Positions 48,801 to 59,556 of a DNA stretch of 64,000 nt are shown piece after piece (position 1 is the first letter of the stretch; the number at the start of each line of letters is the position of its first letter). This DNA comes from Klebsormidium nitens (lineage: Eukaryota > Streptophyta > Klebsormidiophyceae > Klebsormidiales > Klebsormidiaceae), in assembly GCA_000708835.1 (NCBI GenBank), contig DF237062.1:118700-182699 (forward strand), given 5' to 3'. The notes below the pieces were generated by a model that saw nothing but the letters and a program-made list of their open reading frames with translations, had not been told where the DNA came from and did not search any database. Position numbers and translations under genes: made by a program.

Positions 48801-51800
48801 AAGGCATGAAGGTACAGTTGGCGCGTACGGGGAAGACCATCGCACTGACCCGGCCGCAGAAGCTGTTTGCGCAGGAGCGGAGCACCATGGAGACCGGCTT
48901 TGCGGGAGATGGTAGGCTTTTCTGTCTCCTTTCTGCTTTTGGGTTGCCTTTCTGTCGAATGCACTAAAGAACATGGTGTGCTCAGCGTTTTGAAACAGCC
49001 ATGTCTGTTTCGGAACCCTCACAGTCAAGATACCGGAGGATTGACGCTCGACTCTGGCAACAACAGGGCGCACGAGAGGATTTGAAATGATTAGTGAGTG
49101 CAGACGAACTGGACTGCTTAACCGAACCCGCATCCTCCGCACCTGTACTCACCTTAGACGTCACCCATCTTTGGGTTTCATGCTCAAGAAGAGGCCGCAT
49201 ATGCTTCGTAGAGCTCTAGCTTTTTCAGCCCCCCCTCCTCCTTGCGGCAGTGAGTTGCAATCAGACACCCGGACGTTAGCACAGTTATCAACTTCTGAGT
49301 GTTGTTCCACGAGTAGAGTCCGGCTTCGTTCATGTGTTTCAGTGGCAGCAGCATCAAACAACCCACGTCTTCTTTCTTCCTTGCAGTGATCGGGTTGAAC
49401 AACCCGAACGCCTTTGCGATTGGCGACACGATCTTCTCGGGCCCCCGGTTGGCTTACCCGGCCATTCCGTGCTTCTCCCCCGAGCTGTTCATGTACATCA
49501 AAAACCCGAACCCGTCCAAGTACAAGCAGTTCCAAAAGGGCATCTCGGAGCTCCTGGGAGAGGGCGCCGTGCAAGTGCTCTACTCCATGGACCCGGGTCA
49601 GACCAACCCAATCCTTGCGGCTGTCGGGCAATTGCAATTTGAGGTGGGTTCAGATATCGGGTTTTCGAGACTCCTGGTTGAAGTGGGTGCTATATTTGGC
49701 TGATTTTGCGCAGTGTTTTCTGAGCGGGTGCTTTACTCTGTAGACCCTGGGCAGACCAAACTCGATCCTCGCGGCCGTCGGGCAGCTACAGTCTGAGGTG
49801 GGTTTTCAGAGTTTCCGAGTTTGGGTTAGTTTTGGGATTCTGGAGACTTGGCAGCTGGTTTGCTGTATAGGGCACCCGGCAGATCAAGTACGTCGCAGTG
49901 GGATAGCGGCGGTTTGAGATGAGCTCTTGTGTGGGAGGAACTGGTTTGTACTGTGAGGTTGTGGTTTTGGAGGGACATTGTGGGAAATCATTTGGGCTCT
50001 CAAAATATCGGTTATGGGGTCCAAGCAGGAAGCCATGTTCCCAGGCCAGACCAACCCAATCCTCGCGGCAGTCGAGCAGCTGCATTCGAGGTGGGTTCCG
50101 CAGAGCGGATTTTTGTGCTATATGATCTTGAGATCCTCGGCTTTGCGGGTCTTGCGCTGTTGCGCTAAGGCGGGTTCCCGGGTTCGCTTCTTTTGAGCGG
50201 CCCTGTAACTCCGTGAATCCGGGGCAGCTCAATCGAACCCTCGCCGCCGTTGGGCACTTGCATTTTGACTTGCACGAGAGCAATTATGTCGTTTGGTACT
50301 GGGTTGAAAGAGATCCAGATGCACCGTGGGAGTGGGAAAGGCTGAGTTGGAACAACGATATCACTTTGGATATCGTCGTCCGACTCACGTTGTATCAAGG
50401 GTTCTAAGATGTGGATCTCGCGAATTTTCTTGTAGACTATTCCTTCGATACCAGAAGGGTCCTGAATAATGGGTTTCAGGGCCTGAAGTTTTGCGATGGC
50501 ACTCTACATCACGAACTTTGCGGCGTTGAGCGAAGGTGGGTCCTCGGGTTGATTCTCACTGAGTGGGCGCTTTACTCCAAGGACACGGGGCCAATCCCAT
50601 CCTTCCTGTGGTTGGGCAATTGAACTTTGAGGTGGGTTCTGAATACCGATTTCTAAGGCCTCTTCGTTTAAAGTGGGCTCTCCAGTTTGTGGATGTTGCG
50701 GCGGTCGGTAAGGTGGGTCCTCTGATGTTTTTCGAGCGGGCGCTGTACCCTTTGAACCAGGGGTGACACCAATCCGGACCTCTTGGCCGTTGCGCAGCTG
50801 GTATTTGAGGTGGGTTCTTGGGGGTTCCCCATTTCGGGTCTCGGAAAGGGGAATTTGTGGGGGTGTCAGCAGCTCTCTTCCCCCCACGGGGCACCTGGCA
50901 GATCGAGCCGATGCTTGTCACAGTCGGATACTTGCAGTTTGAGGTGAGCGCGCAATCTTATAAGGATCACGTCCTCTCAACTTTTCGTGAAACTGTTCTG
51001 GAGTTTTAGGTTACAAGGGTTTCCGAATGTGGGTTCTGGAGTCGAGGCGGAAGTGGAACCGGGGAAAACCAATCAATCCGATCCCGGTGGCCGTCGGGCG
51101 GCTGTCGTGCGAGCTAGGTTCGGGAATTGCTGGTTGCAACCGTCAACATTCATACAATCAATCAATTCGATGTGGTGGCTCAAGTCCCTATGTCCGTACG
51201 CTGGCAAACTTCGTTCGGATCATATTTGAGCGCTGCACCATCGCACCTCCATGAGACACCGCTTTTGCAATAGTTTCTAACCTAAAATGATCGGCAGATA
51301 GCCCGTTCTGGTGCATTCGTGCTCGTTCTCATTAGCACCTCCTGATATTTCTCTCTCTTTGCAGGTTGTGCAACATCGGATGCAGAGCGAATACAACGTT
51401 GATACTACTTTGGAACCGATTGGTTACACCGTTGCACGTTGGGTCGTTGGCGGGTGGGATGCCCTCGAAAAAGTGGGCAGATTGTACAATTGTGCGACGG
51501 TAAAGGTGAGAGCATGTTTTAGATGCCTTTCCTGGCCTCGAGAATGGATCTCTTTGCTCGGCATTAGAGCTTCACTTTTCAGTCTGATGCGCCTCTCCTC
51601 GTTTTGATGGCTATCGAAATTTATCTAAACTTATCTTTTCACATGTTTTGTCAGGACGGGTTCACTCTCATACTAGAGCAATGTCCGACTCCGTCAAAAG
51701 ACATCTCGGTAATACTTGGAAGACAGCAGCCATCATATCAGAAATCCGCTTGCCAAGAAGGCTTTGATGTTTTATATATACCTGTGAGTGCTTTAAGGTT

Positions 51801-51972
51801 TTCAAAGGCGCTCTGCAGAGGTTTACTAACAATCATTGGTTTGTCGCAGGACATGTGGGGGCGCCCAGTGCTACTCTTCCGTAATGATTGGAACGTCTCG
51901 CAGTTGCTTAACGATAATCCTGAGATTGGCGAGCTAGCTCCATATTCACTTCCACCAACAGAACAAGGCTAA
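42804..51972 (+). CDS. prfC: Bacterial-type peptide chain release factor 3
   Basis: Twelve exons: 42804-43394, 44036-44147, 44513-44584, 45057-45087, 45976-46206, 47296-47557, 48036-48210, 48789-48911, 49387-49643, 51365-51505, 51655-51708, 51850-51972; 723 residues, all phases consistent. Exon 1 supplies a basic transit-like leader and an acidic linker with an 11-residue duplication. The GTPase then has [11 protein letters not shown] (G1), RGISIT (switch), LLDTPGHADF (G3) and FMNKLDRP (G4). The RF3-specific parts follow: [55 protein letters not shown] and a C-terminal [17 protein letters not shown]3 removes RF1/RF2 from ribosomes after termination using GTP. Bacterial RF3 is about 530 residues; the excess is the leader. 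Plastid targeting is likely but not proven. Introns 4, 5 and 9 hold arrays of decayed exon edges. Confidence 0.97.
43158..43223 (+). repeat. In-frame 33-bp tandem duplication
   Basis: Two adjacent units in RF3 exon 1 encode [11 protein letters not shown] and [11 protein letters not shown]. They differ at two bases, so the duplication looks recent. It lies in the acidic disordered linker before the GTPase domain. Confidence 0.97.
45509..45975 (+). repeat. RF3 exon 5 start, three decayed copies
   Basis: True exon 5 starts at 45976 ([20 protein letters not shown]-type start). Upstream in intron 4 are copies at 45509 ([20 protein letters not shown], acceptor CGCCAG intact), 45669 ([19 protein letters not shown], acceptor changed to GCGGA) and 45826 ([20 protein letters not shown], acceptor TTCCAG intact). 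Each covers about the first 65-70 bases of the exon and then turns into intron-like sequence (AAACAAACGA...). Periods are 160, 157 and 150 bp. Confidence 0.95.
46700..47295 (+). repeat. RF3 exon 6 start, three decayed copies
   Basis: True exon 6 starts at 47296 with [20 protein letters not shown]. Copies in intron 5 start at 46807 ([20 protein letters not shown], acceptor AG lost), 46971 ([20 protein letters not shown] with an early stop, acceptor GTGCAG intact) and 47132 ([20 protein letters not shown], acceptor TGTGCAG intact). Periods are 164, 161 and 164 bp. The intron before each acceptor (AAAGCATAAGCCGACAGAAT-type) is also repeated. A weaker remnant starts near 46700. Confidence 0.96.
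49644..51113 (+). repeat. RF3 exon 9 end, about eight decayed copies
   Basis: True exon 9 ends at 49643: [20 protein letters not shown] then donor GTGGGT. Copies of this ~60-base end plus donor finish at about 49797, 49915, 50090, 50272, 50631, 50809, 50943 and 51113, with a further remnant near 50537. Examples: [17 protein letters not shown]-type (50090, donor GTGGGT), [14 protein letters not shown] (50631, GTGGGT), and a 50943 copy ending CTTGCAGTTTGAG then GTGAGC. Early intron words such as GATATCGGGTTTTCGAGACT and GAGTGGGCGCTTTACTC-like sequence recur between copies. Several have frameshifts. Confidence 0.95.
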
Positions 51973-52601
51973 CAAAACCACATAAAACAGAAGTCCGGAT
52001 GTTCTCACTAACCAACAAGGATGCCGATGCAAAGACGTGTAATTGTCTTCGCCCTCATGTCTATCATTGTCAGAATGTGCTTCATGAAATCTCTGCTCAT
52101 TGTATCCAGTTTCAAGCTCCTTGCTTCCGTTCCGCCGTAATACTAGACTAGTGCCTACCTGGTTATAGTCTATGCAACGGATTCCGTCGAAGCGCCGAGC
52201 TGGCACAGAATGAAAGAGGTCATGGGAAAGCTAATTTGGTAGTACCTAGTACCTACCCAAGTATACCTAGTGACTAGTGGTGTCATGCATGACTTTGAAA
52301 TACCGTTCATTGACACATTGTCATGATTCCACCTTGTCAAAGCTGTACAGCAACAGAGGTATGTAGGTACGGTATACCTACTACAGTAGTCCTAGGTATG
52401 TACCGGTATACTGTAGAGCGTCACCGTACAGGTAAGTACAGTGGTCCGGATACTGACCTGCCCTGGGATTCGATACTTATTACTGACCAGTGACCAGCCC
52501 TAGCTCTGTGATGGGCTGAAGTGCGAGCCTGAAGTACCGTGGGTACCTTGGTTGGTATTGCATAAAAATCGGTACTGACCAGGAGGTACCTACACTTCTT
52601 A

Positions 52602-52870
52602 TACCGTACCGCCAAGGGAAATCACACTACTGTTGGTGTGAAAACTTAATTTCGGTCATCCTGAGGTTTCACCCGACACCCTGAACGTGTTTCTTTCATT
52701 TCACACAAGAGCTTTTTTCACCCTTTTCCCCACTGAAAGTCGCCAAAATCACCGTCTTTCGTCGATTTTAAGCTTTCACCTTTTCACAGTCGGGGACCCA
52801 TTTAGTTTCAACTTTTTCACACAGGCCTCAAAATAATTATTTTAGTGTGATTTCCCTTGGCGGTACGGTA
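52602..52870. mobile_element. MITE with perfect 27-bp terminal inverted repeats
   Basis: The left end 52602-52628 begins TACCGTACCGCCAAGGGAAA; the right end 52844-52870 is its exact 27-base reverse complement. The 269 bp element has no open frame of note and repeats GTGTGAAAA/TTTCACAC words inside each end. If the outermost TA at each side is taken as a target duplication, it fits a non-autonomous class II (mariner- or Harbinger-like) element. The superfamily is not decided. Confidence 0.9.
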
Positions 52871-54133
52871 CCTACCTATTATTGTTCAATCACAGGTGGG
52901 GTCCCACTCACAGCCAAGAGGTACAGGGCAAAAGGAGAGAAAAAGAGAAAAAGCGGGGGAAAAGGAGATATAAGGGAGGGTTATGACCGCTCCTATAAGA
53001 TGAAATCAGGAATATGAATGAGCCATTGAGCCCCCAGATGGCCGTTCGATACAGTGATAATCCGATTCGACCGTCCGATGTTCAGAAAGTCATAAAGTGA
53101 CGAACAAATGACGTTGCATCAAATTGTATTTCCGGCGCCTCGGACCCCGGTCTGTGATCGACACGTGGGTCTTTTTGACACGCGGCCCAATCAAAACGGC
53201 GGATTTTATGTCCATGTCCCTATCTGAGTGGGACCGACAAAGGACTACTGTACAGTGTACCTAGTCTGTTGGAGTACAGTAGGTACTGAGCCGTGTGTGA
53301 GCGCCGGCCCCCGGGCCCCGGCCGGACCGCCGGCCCCAATCAAGACGACAGTATTAAATAAGGATATCCCTGATTCTTTTGTCCCAACCCTAGATTGCCG
53401 GTGTACAGCATACCGTACATACCGGTAGGTTGTACAGGAATCTGGATGCCGAAAAGCCCGGCCGGTGACCGAATGCCCCCCGGGCGGTCTTCATCAGGCA
53501 GCTCGCTGACCGTCGCCGCCTACGCCCAGATGCAGAAGTTGTGAATGTTCCTAATACGGCGACCTCTGGCTCTGATTGCGATCCCCCGACCGAAGGGAAG
53601 GTAGCGGGTACGGCAGTAGGTACCACCATTAATGCTACGGCTGTAATAGGTACTGTACGGTTAAGGGCCTGGTCGCATGCCACCAAAATCGACAGAATCT
53701 GTCGGTTTTGGCAAGCAGTCATAACCGCGTGCGACCGAGACTCGGCCAACACTCGAAAAGGTACAATTCGATCGCGTGATCGTACCGTTAAAACCAACAC
53801 AATCTGGGGGCTAGCCAAAAGTGCCAGTCAGAATCTGTTGGTCCCAACATTCCAAACCGGGGACTCTCATGGTCTCGATTCACAGACTGGTTTAACCCGG
53901 TAGAGGCTCGGTATTTCCATCTTTTTATTTTGCAATTAAAAAGCATTTGTTTTGTACTGAATCATTGGGGTCGCCAATACTTTTTCGAACCACCGTCGAA
54001 AACCTACCTTTCGAGCGCTCCGTCCGTACCCGAACCGTACAGTCCGAACCAAAGTCAACCCACTACATTCTGTCGGAAATGTGTCGATTTTGGCGGCATG
54101 CGACCAGGCCCTTACCACGGTTATACCATAGGT

Positions 54134-54320
54134 CTCGATTTCATGTTGAGTAAGGGCATGTTGACTAAGGGAAAGCACCCGGGGGACGGTAGGGTTGGTA
54201 TGGGGGTTAGGGTGGGTACGGGTTCGGAGCGGGTGTCATTTATCGGTTTAGGTTTTTAGGTTGTTCGTGCCCCCGAGCACTATCTTTAGTCAACATGCGC
54301 TTAGTCAACATGAAATCGAG
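54134..54320. mobile_element. Inverted-repeat element carrying G-rich repeat
   Basis: The left end reads CTCGATTTCATGTTGAGTAA then GGGCATGTTGACTAAGGG; the right end, reverse complemented, reads CTCGATTTCATGTTGACTAA then GCGCATGTTGACTAAAG. Between them is a copy of the dispersed motif (TTAGGGTGGGTACGGGTTCG then GAGCGGGTG) flanked by a second inverted pair, GCACCCGGGGG and CCCCCGAGCAC. At 187 bp with no coding capacity it resembles a MITE and suggests how the G-rich motif spreads. Confidence 0.85.
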
Positions 54321-54584
54321 AAGTATCCTACTACTGGTACCATGTAGCCATATTACTAGAGTAGGTAGGTACCTAGATGTCACGACTCACGACTCACCAT
54401 GGTGACTGGTCCATACTGGCAACTCTCGTGTGGCCTAACGGGCGTCTGTGCAGTGTGCACATAAGATCAAATATAGGTAGTAGGTACCTAATATTAGGAT
54501 CTGCTTCGGATTAGTCAAAGTAACTGAATTCCTTGATTTAACAAACACTAAAGTCTAAAACCCTAGGGCCTAGGGACAAAATGA

Positions 54585-54655
54585 TTTGCTCCGCAACCGA
54601 ACCCACCCTAACCGTTACTAGGCTAACCATCAAACTAACCCCATCCGTCTCCTAA
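54585..54655 (-). repeat. Dispersed G-rich repeat, copy 5
   Basis: On the plus strand GCTCCGCAACCGAACCCACC then CTAACC..., ending AACTAACCCCATCCGTC. It is the reverse complement of the core seen in the other copies. Confidence 0.7.
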
Positions 54656-54849
54656 CAAACCGTCCCTGTTTCTTGTTACGGTAGGTACTACGGTACTAAA
54701 GTTTGTCCCCATCTGCACACCGTACGGCGTACACGCCTCTGAACTTTGAAGATACGGTATCCATCAAGTTTAATACCAATATTAGGATCAAATACGGATA
54801 AGGAAGTACCCGGGGCAGCAACCTAGCTAAAAACCCTAACAAACAAACA

Positions 54850-54905
54850 TGACGCGCTCCGCACCTGAGCCCACCCTAACCACCATACCAACCCCACCCG
54901 TTCGC
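54850..54905 (-). repeat. Dispersed G-rich repeat, copy 6
   Basis: On the plus strand GCGCTCCGCACCTGAGCCCA then CCCTAACCACCATACCAACC followed by CCACCCGTTCG. Same orientation as copy 5, about 265 bp away. Confidence 0.7.
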
Positions 54906-56953
54906 CGGGCGTGTCTTAAAGGTATTACCTAGATCCTTTAGGTATTAAACTTTATCCTTATACCTACTTTGAAGTCACACGAGACTCGGAGTTCGAAGTT
55001 GCCAGAGTGTTACCTACGGTACTAGGTACCTAGGCATCAGGGGGTACCCATTGATCGTTCCTACATTTGCAGACGGTGGGTGTGGAATGTCAACGTTTGT
55101 GTCACAGCTTGACTGAACAATATTGATTTGAGTCGGTTGACACCTTATCTGCTTGCGGCACCGGTGTGAATCATGCCATCTGCAATGTGCATGATGCACT
55201 CCGGGCCAAGGTACCTACCTCCGTACTGGCAATATACTGGTATTATTGTACCGTTGAGTTTTGACTTGGACTTCTGCTGCATGCAAGCAGCAAGCTGTGC
55301 ATGGCTTTGGAACTTGGAAGGAGCTGGTCAAGCGGGAGAAAGGAGAACGAGTGAGAACTTAGAAGAAAGGAGACGAAGGCGCTCTTTGCTTTGACGCTAC
55401 AGGCGCCACGAATCAGGTGAGTGCAATGGCGCCTTCCGTCCTGCCATGCATCCTGTGCTGCTTTTATCCTTTTGGAAGACCAAGCTTTCTGCTTGCCTTA
55501 GGTGTATCTGTTGAAGGAAATGGCGTTCATAGATTGGTAGGCGACTGGCTCTTGTCGGAGACCTGGGGCTTGTGATGATGCAAAATTGCGTGTGCCATAC
55601 CTGTCTGCTTCCAGGGAACTCTGTGGAAGCAACAGCAGGAAACAAGCCTATCAAAGTCCGCTTGTTGGCAGCTATTGGCATTGCGAATTTCAGTCACCAC
55701 TTTACTTGGTCATCCAAATGCATACACAGTATTGCTTGCTCCTGATTGTCTGAGTGGCCGCAGAGATGCCTATTTGTCCGGCATTGGTTTACCAGTGTGG
55801 TGGTTGCTTTCACGTCCATAGTCTGCATTTATTTTTGTCCAAACGCAATCTGTGAAATGCTGCGAGCACTGCTGCTCTTTAACCACTTGACAGAATGCTT
55901 CCATATGGCTGGGCCTTACACGCCAAGATAAGCAGAAGGCTGTCCGCTGGAAATGCTGAGGAAGTTCGCGCTCACCTCCTGCAAGTCTCGTCTTCCTGGA
56001 GCTTTGTAAACCGCGAAATTTGTATGTCCAAGCAGCTACCACATTTGGTCTTGATTGTCCTTTTCCCACCTTTTTGGAAGAGGGAGCAACCGTTAGCCCA
56101 GCTAGTTGCAGGGACTCCGCCCTCCAGCCTCCATGCCCTCTCGTCCGCCATCCAACAATCCTCAGCAATTGACCAACAAGCAATCCATGCAGACTCTGTG
56201 TTCGCTAACTGAAGTTCATTCACTGTCATGACAAGCTGGGGATTTGCTCAATAATCCCCAGAGTAGAAATAGGTGGCTCTGCTGCCTGCATCATCTGTTA
56301 CCATACGACATGCACTGTTTATGCATCTCATCAGCATAAACAAATCCACACTACCTGCATTCTGTTTCAATGCATTAGAGCCTTTGCACAGTCCTTTCTT
56401 CAGGTCAGAAGAAGCACTTGCTGCTAGCAGATGAGAGTCTCTGTCCATATTACATCATGACCACACATTGTATCTGAGCAACGAACATCTATACCAGCAA
56501 GTTCTAGAGCTGCTTTTGAGGCTTTCTTCTCCCTCCTCTACTTGCCCCTTTATCAGAACTCGAAACACTACTGTTGCAATCCTGTCGGCAGGTCTGAAGC
56601 TATTGGGCGGCTTCTATCGCCAGCATTCCAATTAGTGCATATAAGCCCTGTTTCAAAGGCCTCTGCTTTCTCGCTTTCACTTCCTCATCCACCATCCAGG
56701 TATCCAGATTCTGAAGGGAGCGCCTAGCTGCCTTCACCGACCCTCCATATCCTGGTTCATTTCCAGCATTGGATCTCTCAGATCTGGTCTCTCTATTCCC
56801 CCTCACAGAAGCAGAACTCCTCTGCCAGTTCCTACTTTCAATCTCTCTCTCTCCTTATGTGACCAGAAGTGTACCTCATGCTCAAGAGTTCTTCTTACCC
56901 CTCTTCTGCAGAACCCCCCCTCCAACAGCACTCCCCAGACCCCCCCTCCAACC

Positions 56954-59556
56954 ATGGCGGCTTTCAAGCTCCTCTTGGTGGTGTCCCTGTGCCTGGCGGT
57001 CTCTGTCAGCGCTCAAACGCCGCGCCTGGATCCCACCATGTTTACGTGCCCCACCGGCTTCATTCCATTCGTCAGCAGCTTCCGGGATACGGATGTCGGA
57101 TGTGTGCCAGACCCATGCGTCGGAGCTTGCGTCGGAGGTAAGGGCTACAAATTGGCTTGACATTGCTCTTTAGGTTGCTCATTGTTTTGGTCTTTGACTG
57201 GTTGAGGGGCAAGTTGTTTGGGCTTCTCCTGCTGCCTTTCTTGAGTTTGCAACCTTCGGGGACCGCTTGTGCCCCTGCGTTGTCTCTGCCGCAACTGGTT
57301 GCTTTATTTCAAGGGGATGTCTGTGACTCTGTCTCTGGGTTACGTCTGACTTTGCCATGAAGCAACATGTGGTCAGAAGGTCTCTTTAGACAAACAGTTG
57401 CGAGTGTGCAGACTGCAATCCGGATGTCTCGCATAATCAGATCCATCCAGGTCTTTTTACAATAACAACCTGTGTGGAAATATCATTCTTTTAAGAGGCT
57501 GGATCTTGAGCTGCTTGGGGGCCCTTTGTGTAGGCACATGCACGAGAAGCTCGAGAGGCGCCTCTGGCTTCAGCTTTACTGCCAACCTCTGCACCTGCCA
57601 GGCGCCTGCTGTGGTGTCGCAGATTGTAGGAAGCGACTTCTGCTATGTGCCAGGTGGGCCGCACTGCTCTGATAAACTCCCTGTCATTTTCTCGGAAACT
57701 ACTTGTAGTTAGGTCGAAGGTGGAGCTCTGGATTGTCCAAGCCGGTTGCTTCTTTCGTGCGCAAAGAAAGTCGGCGGTTGATCATATTTGGTGGTTATCA
57801 CCATGGTTGCAGCCCGGTTAAAAGAACTGGGAAATCAAGTCTATACACTGGGCCTGATAGCAGCTAAACCCTTCCTGCCAAAAATTGCGGACAGCGTGCC
57901 TGAAGCAATGAAGCTTGTGTCAAGTACCAGGCCGTGGCAACCTGGGCTCTGTGCCCCTTTGACTGTTCCTGAGTAAGATCTAGTACTTCTTCAGAGTTTG
58001 AACGTTCTTTAGAAGAAGCATCCATAGAGGCGCTGAGAGAGACACAGAAGAGGACAACTGTACGGAGCATTTCAGTCAGCACTTCCCTTTGGAATGACCA
58101 TCCTCAGGCAAACTTTGCTTGCGACAAGAGTCAGAAAGTTGCGAGTCAACATGAAGGTATCCACCTCTGGGTCATATAAGAGGCTATTCGCTCTGTGACA
58201 TGCTGTCTTTTCGAAAAGCTCTGTACACTACATTAGGTTCTATGTTGTACCTTGTCGGGTCACTTTAGGTGCCCTCTCCTCCTATGTCCTCTCTACCAGC
58301 TTTCGTGGTGTCAATGGCCACCTTCATACTCTTGATGTCCATTCAAGTGAAGCATCCACCTTCGCTGAGCCAATTCCGCCATTACTGCTTCCGTTCTCAA
58401 AGAGGTCTAACCAGCAACCAGATTCATTTCCACTTCATCTGGTGCTGCCACCCAGACTCCACGTCAGTCACACCAGCATGAAGCGAGACTCACTCCTGCA
58501 ACTGCAACGTAATCTGCAGGCACCAACGTGTGTAACCCCAGCCCCTGCAAGAACGGTGCCACGTGTGCCCCCGTGAGGGACTTCGTCGGCCAGATGGGAG
58601 CCTACACCTGCACCTGCCCTCGCAACTACTACGGCCGTAACTGCGACATCATGTAAGCGCCCCGCCTCAGAACTGCAAGGTTTTGCTGTTGCTATTGTAG
58701 AGTTTTGACATTAGTCAGCACCTGCTGCACTCCAAGGGACTTTCTTTGCCATGCTTTCGCTCCTTTGACGCTTCTTGAGCCAAGGGTTTGGTTCGCTTTG
58801 CTTGGGTCCCTGCTCCTTTGGCTGCTGCAAGTTTCGTGCATCATCCAATACCTTACGAGGACTGTATCATGTGCGGCGGTTGCATTCATTTCGGAAAAGG
58901 GGACTGTGTGTGAGGCGGCCACTCAATGCTCTGCTTGCTGCGACGTTGGCACTTCGCTTCGTAAGCAGAGGTTGCATGTTCATTGATCAACTCTTGTTGT
59001 TACTCCGACCAACCCTTTTGTCCTTGTTTACAGGGGCCCGTTCCCGACCCCCACCCCCAAGGGCATGCCTGCTCCGAGCGGACGTAAGTTTTAAAGCCAG
59101 ACTTTCTGTCATTCTTCCACACCTTCATGCTCTTCATGTTTTCAGCGCCCTGGATGACAAAGGCAACTCGTTTGCTAGCCTTCTTGTCCAACAAAAACGG
59201 GTAATATAGTTGTTTTTACTTGAGCAATTTGCAATTGGCGATGCAACACGGTAGATCGGCCCTGCATCCGTTTAGGGTGTTGCCGGGCATGAAGAGGACC
59301 AAGCAGTGCGAAAGCCAGAATAACCAAAGTCGGTTCAATCATTTCGGCGCTGTTTCAGGGCCGTTCCGATACTCCTAGCTTGTGAATTCCGAGCGGGAAT
59401 GATTATAAATCAGCATTTGTAGAACATATGAAGCGCGGCGGATGGGGAATCTTTGCTCTCAGGTCCTTCGCTTTAACACCTCCAGCAGCTTTGGAGACTC
59501 AACCCTATGCTCTACCTCTTCTTGCAGCGGCAGCGGATCCTTACACGACCTTCTAA
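56954..59556 (+). CDS. Small secreted EGF-like protein
   Basis: Five exons: 56954-57137, 57534-57653, 58520-58652, 59034-59083, 59528-59556; all internal junctions are compatible and the product is 171 residues. MAAFKLLLVVSLCLAVSVSA is a classic signal peptide. A Cys-rich middle follows (CVPDPCVGACVGGTCTRSS..., CTCQAPAVV...). An EGF-like domain comes next, with six cysteines in the pattern CNPSPCKNGATC...YTCTCPRNYYGRNC. The last two exons add a Pro-rich tail (GPFPTPTPKGMPAPSG, ADPYTTF). If exon 3 is not spliced at its end, the protein would stop right after CDIM. It is presumably extracellular or wall-associated; partner and role are unknown. Confidence 0.78.

Larger units (their letters stand above)
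51973..56953. other. Gene-poor, repeat-rich region
   Basis: No exon could be supported. From about 52230 to 55060 the DNA is crowded with GGTACC, TAGGTAC and GTACCTAC words. It contains the two inverted-repeat elements and two G-rich repeat copies listed separately. From 55200 to 56950 the sequence is ordinary and may include the promoter and 5' UTR of the EGF-like gene, but no splice-consistent coding exon was found. Confidence 0.5.

Noticed and set aside
45509-51113. Treating the RF3 exon-edge copies as mutually exclusive alternative exons
   Set aside because: Each copy has only one exon edge and one splice site, no matching site at the other side, and several contain stops, frameshifts or dead sites.
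49644-51113. CRISPR array
   Set aside because: The repeats are degenerate, 60 bases long, derived from the neighbouring coding exon, and the genome is eukaryotic.
54180-54260. Interstitial telomere
   Set aside because: TTAGGG-like words occur once or twice within a longer non-periodic motif that is dispersed; there is no tandem TTTAGGG array.
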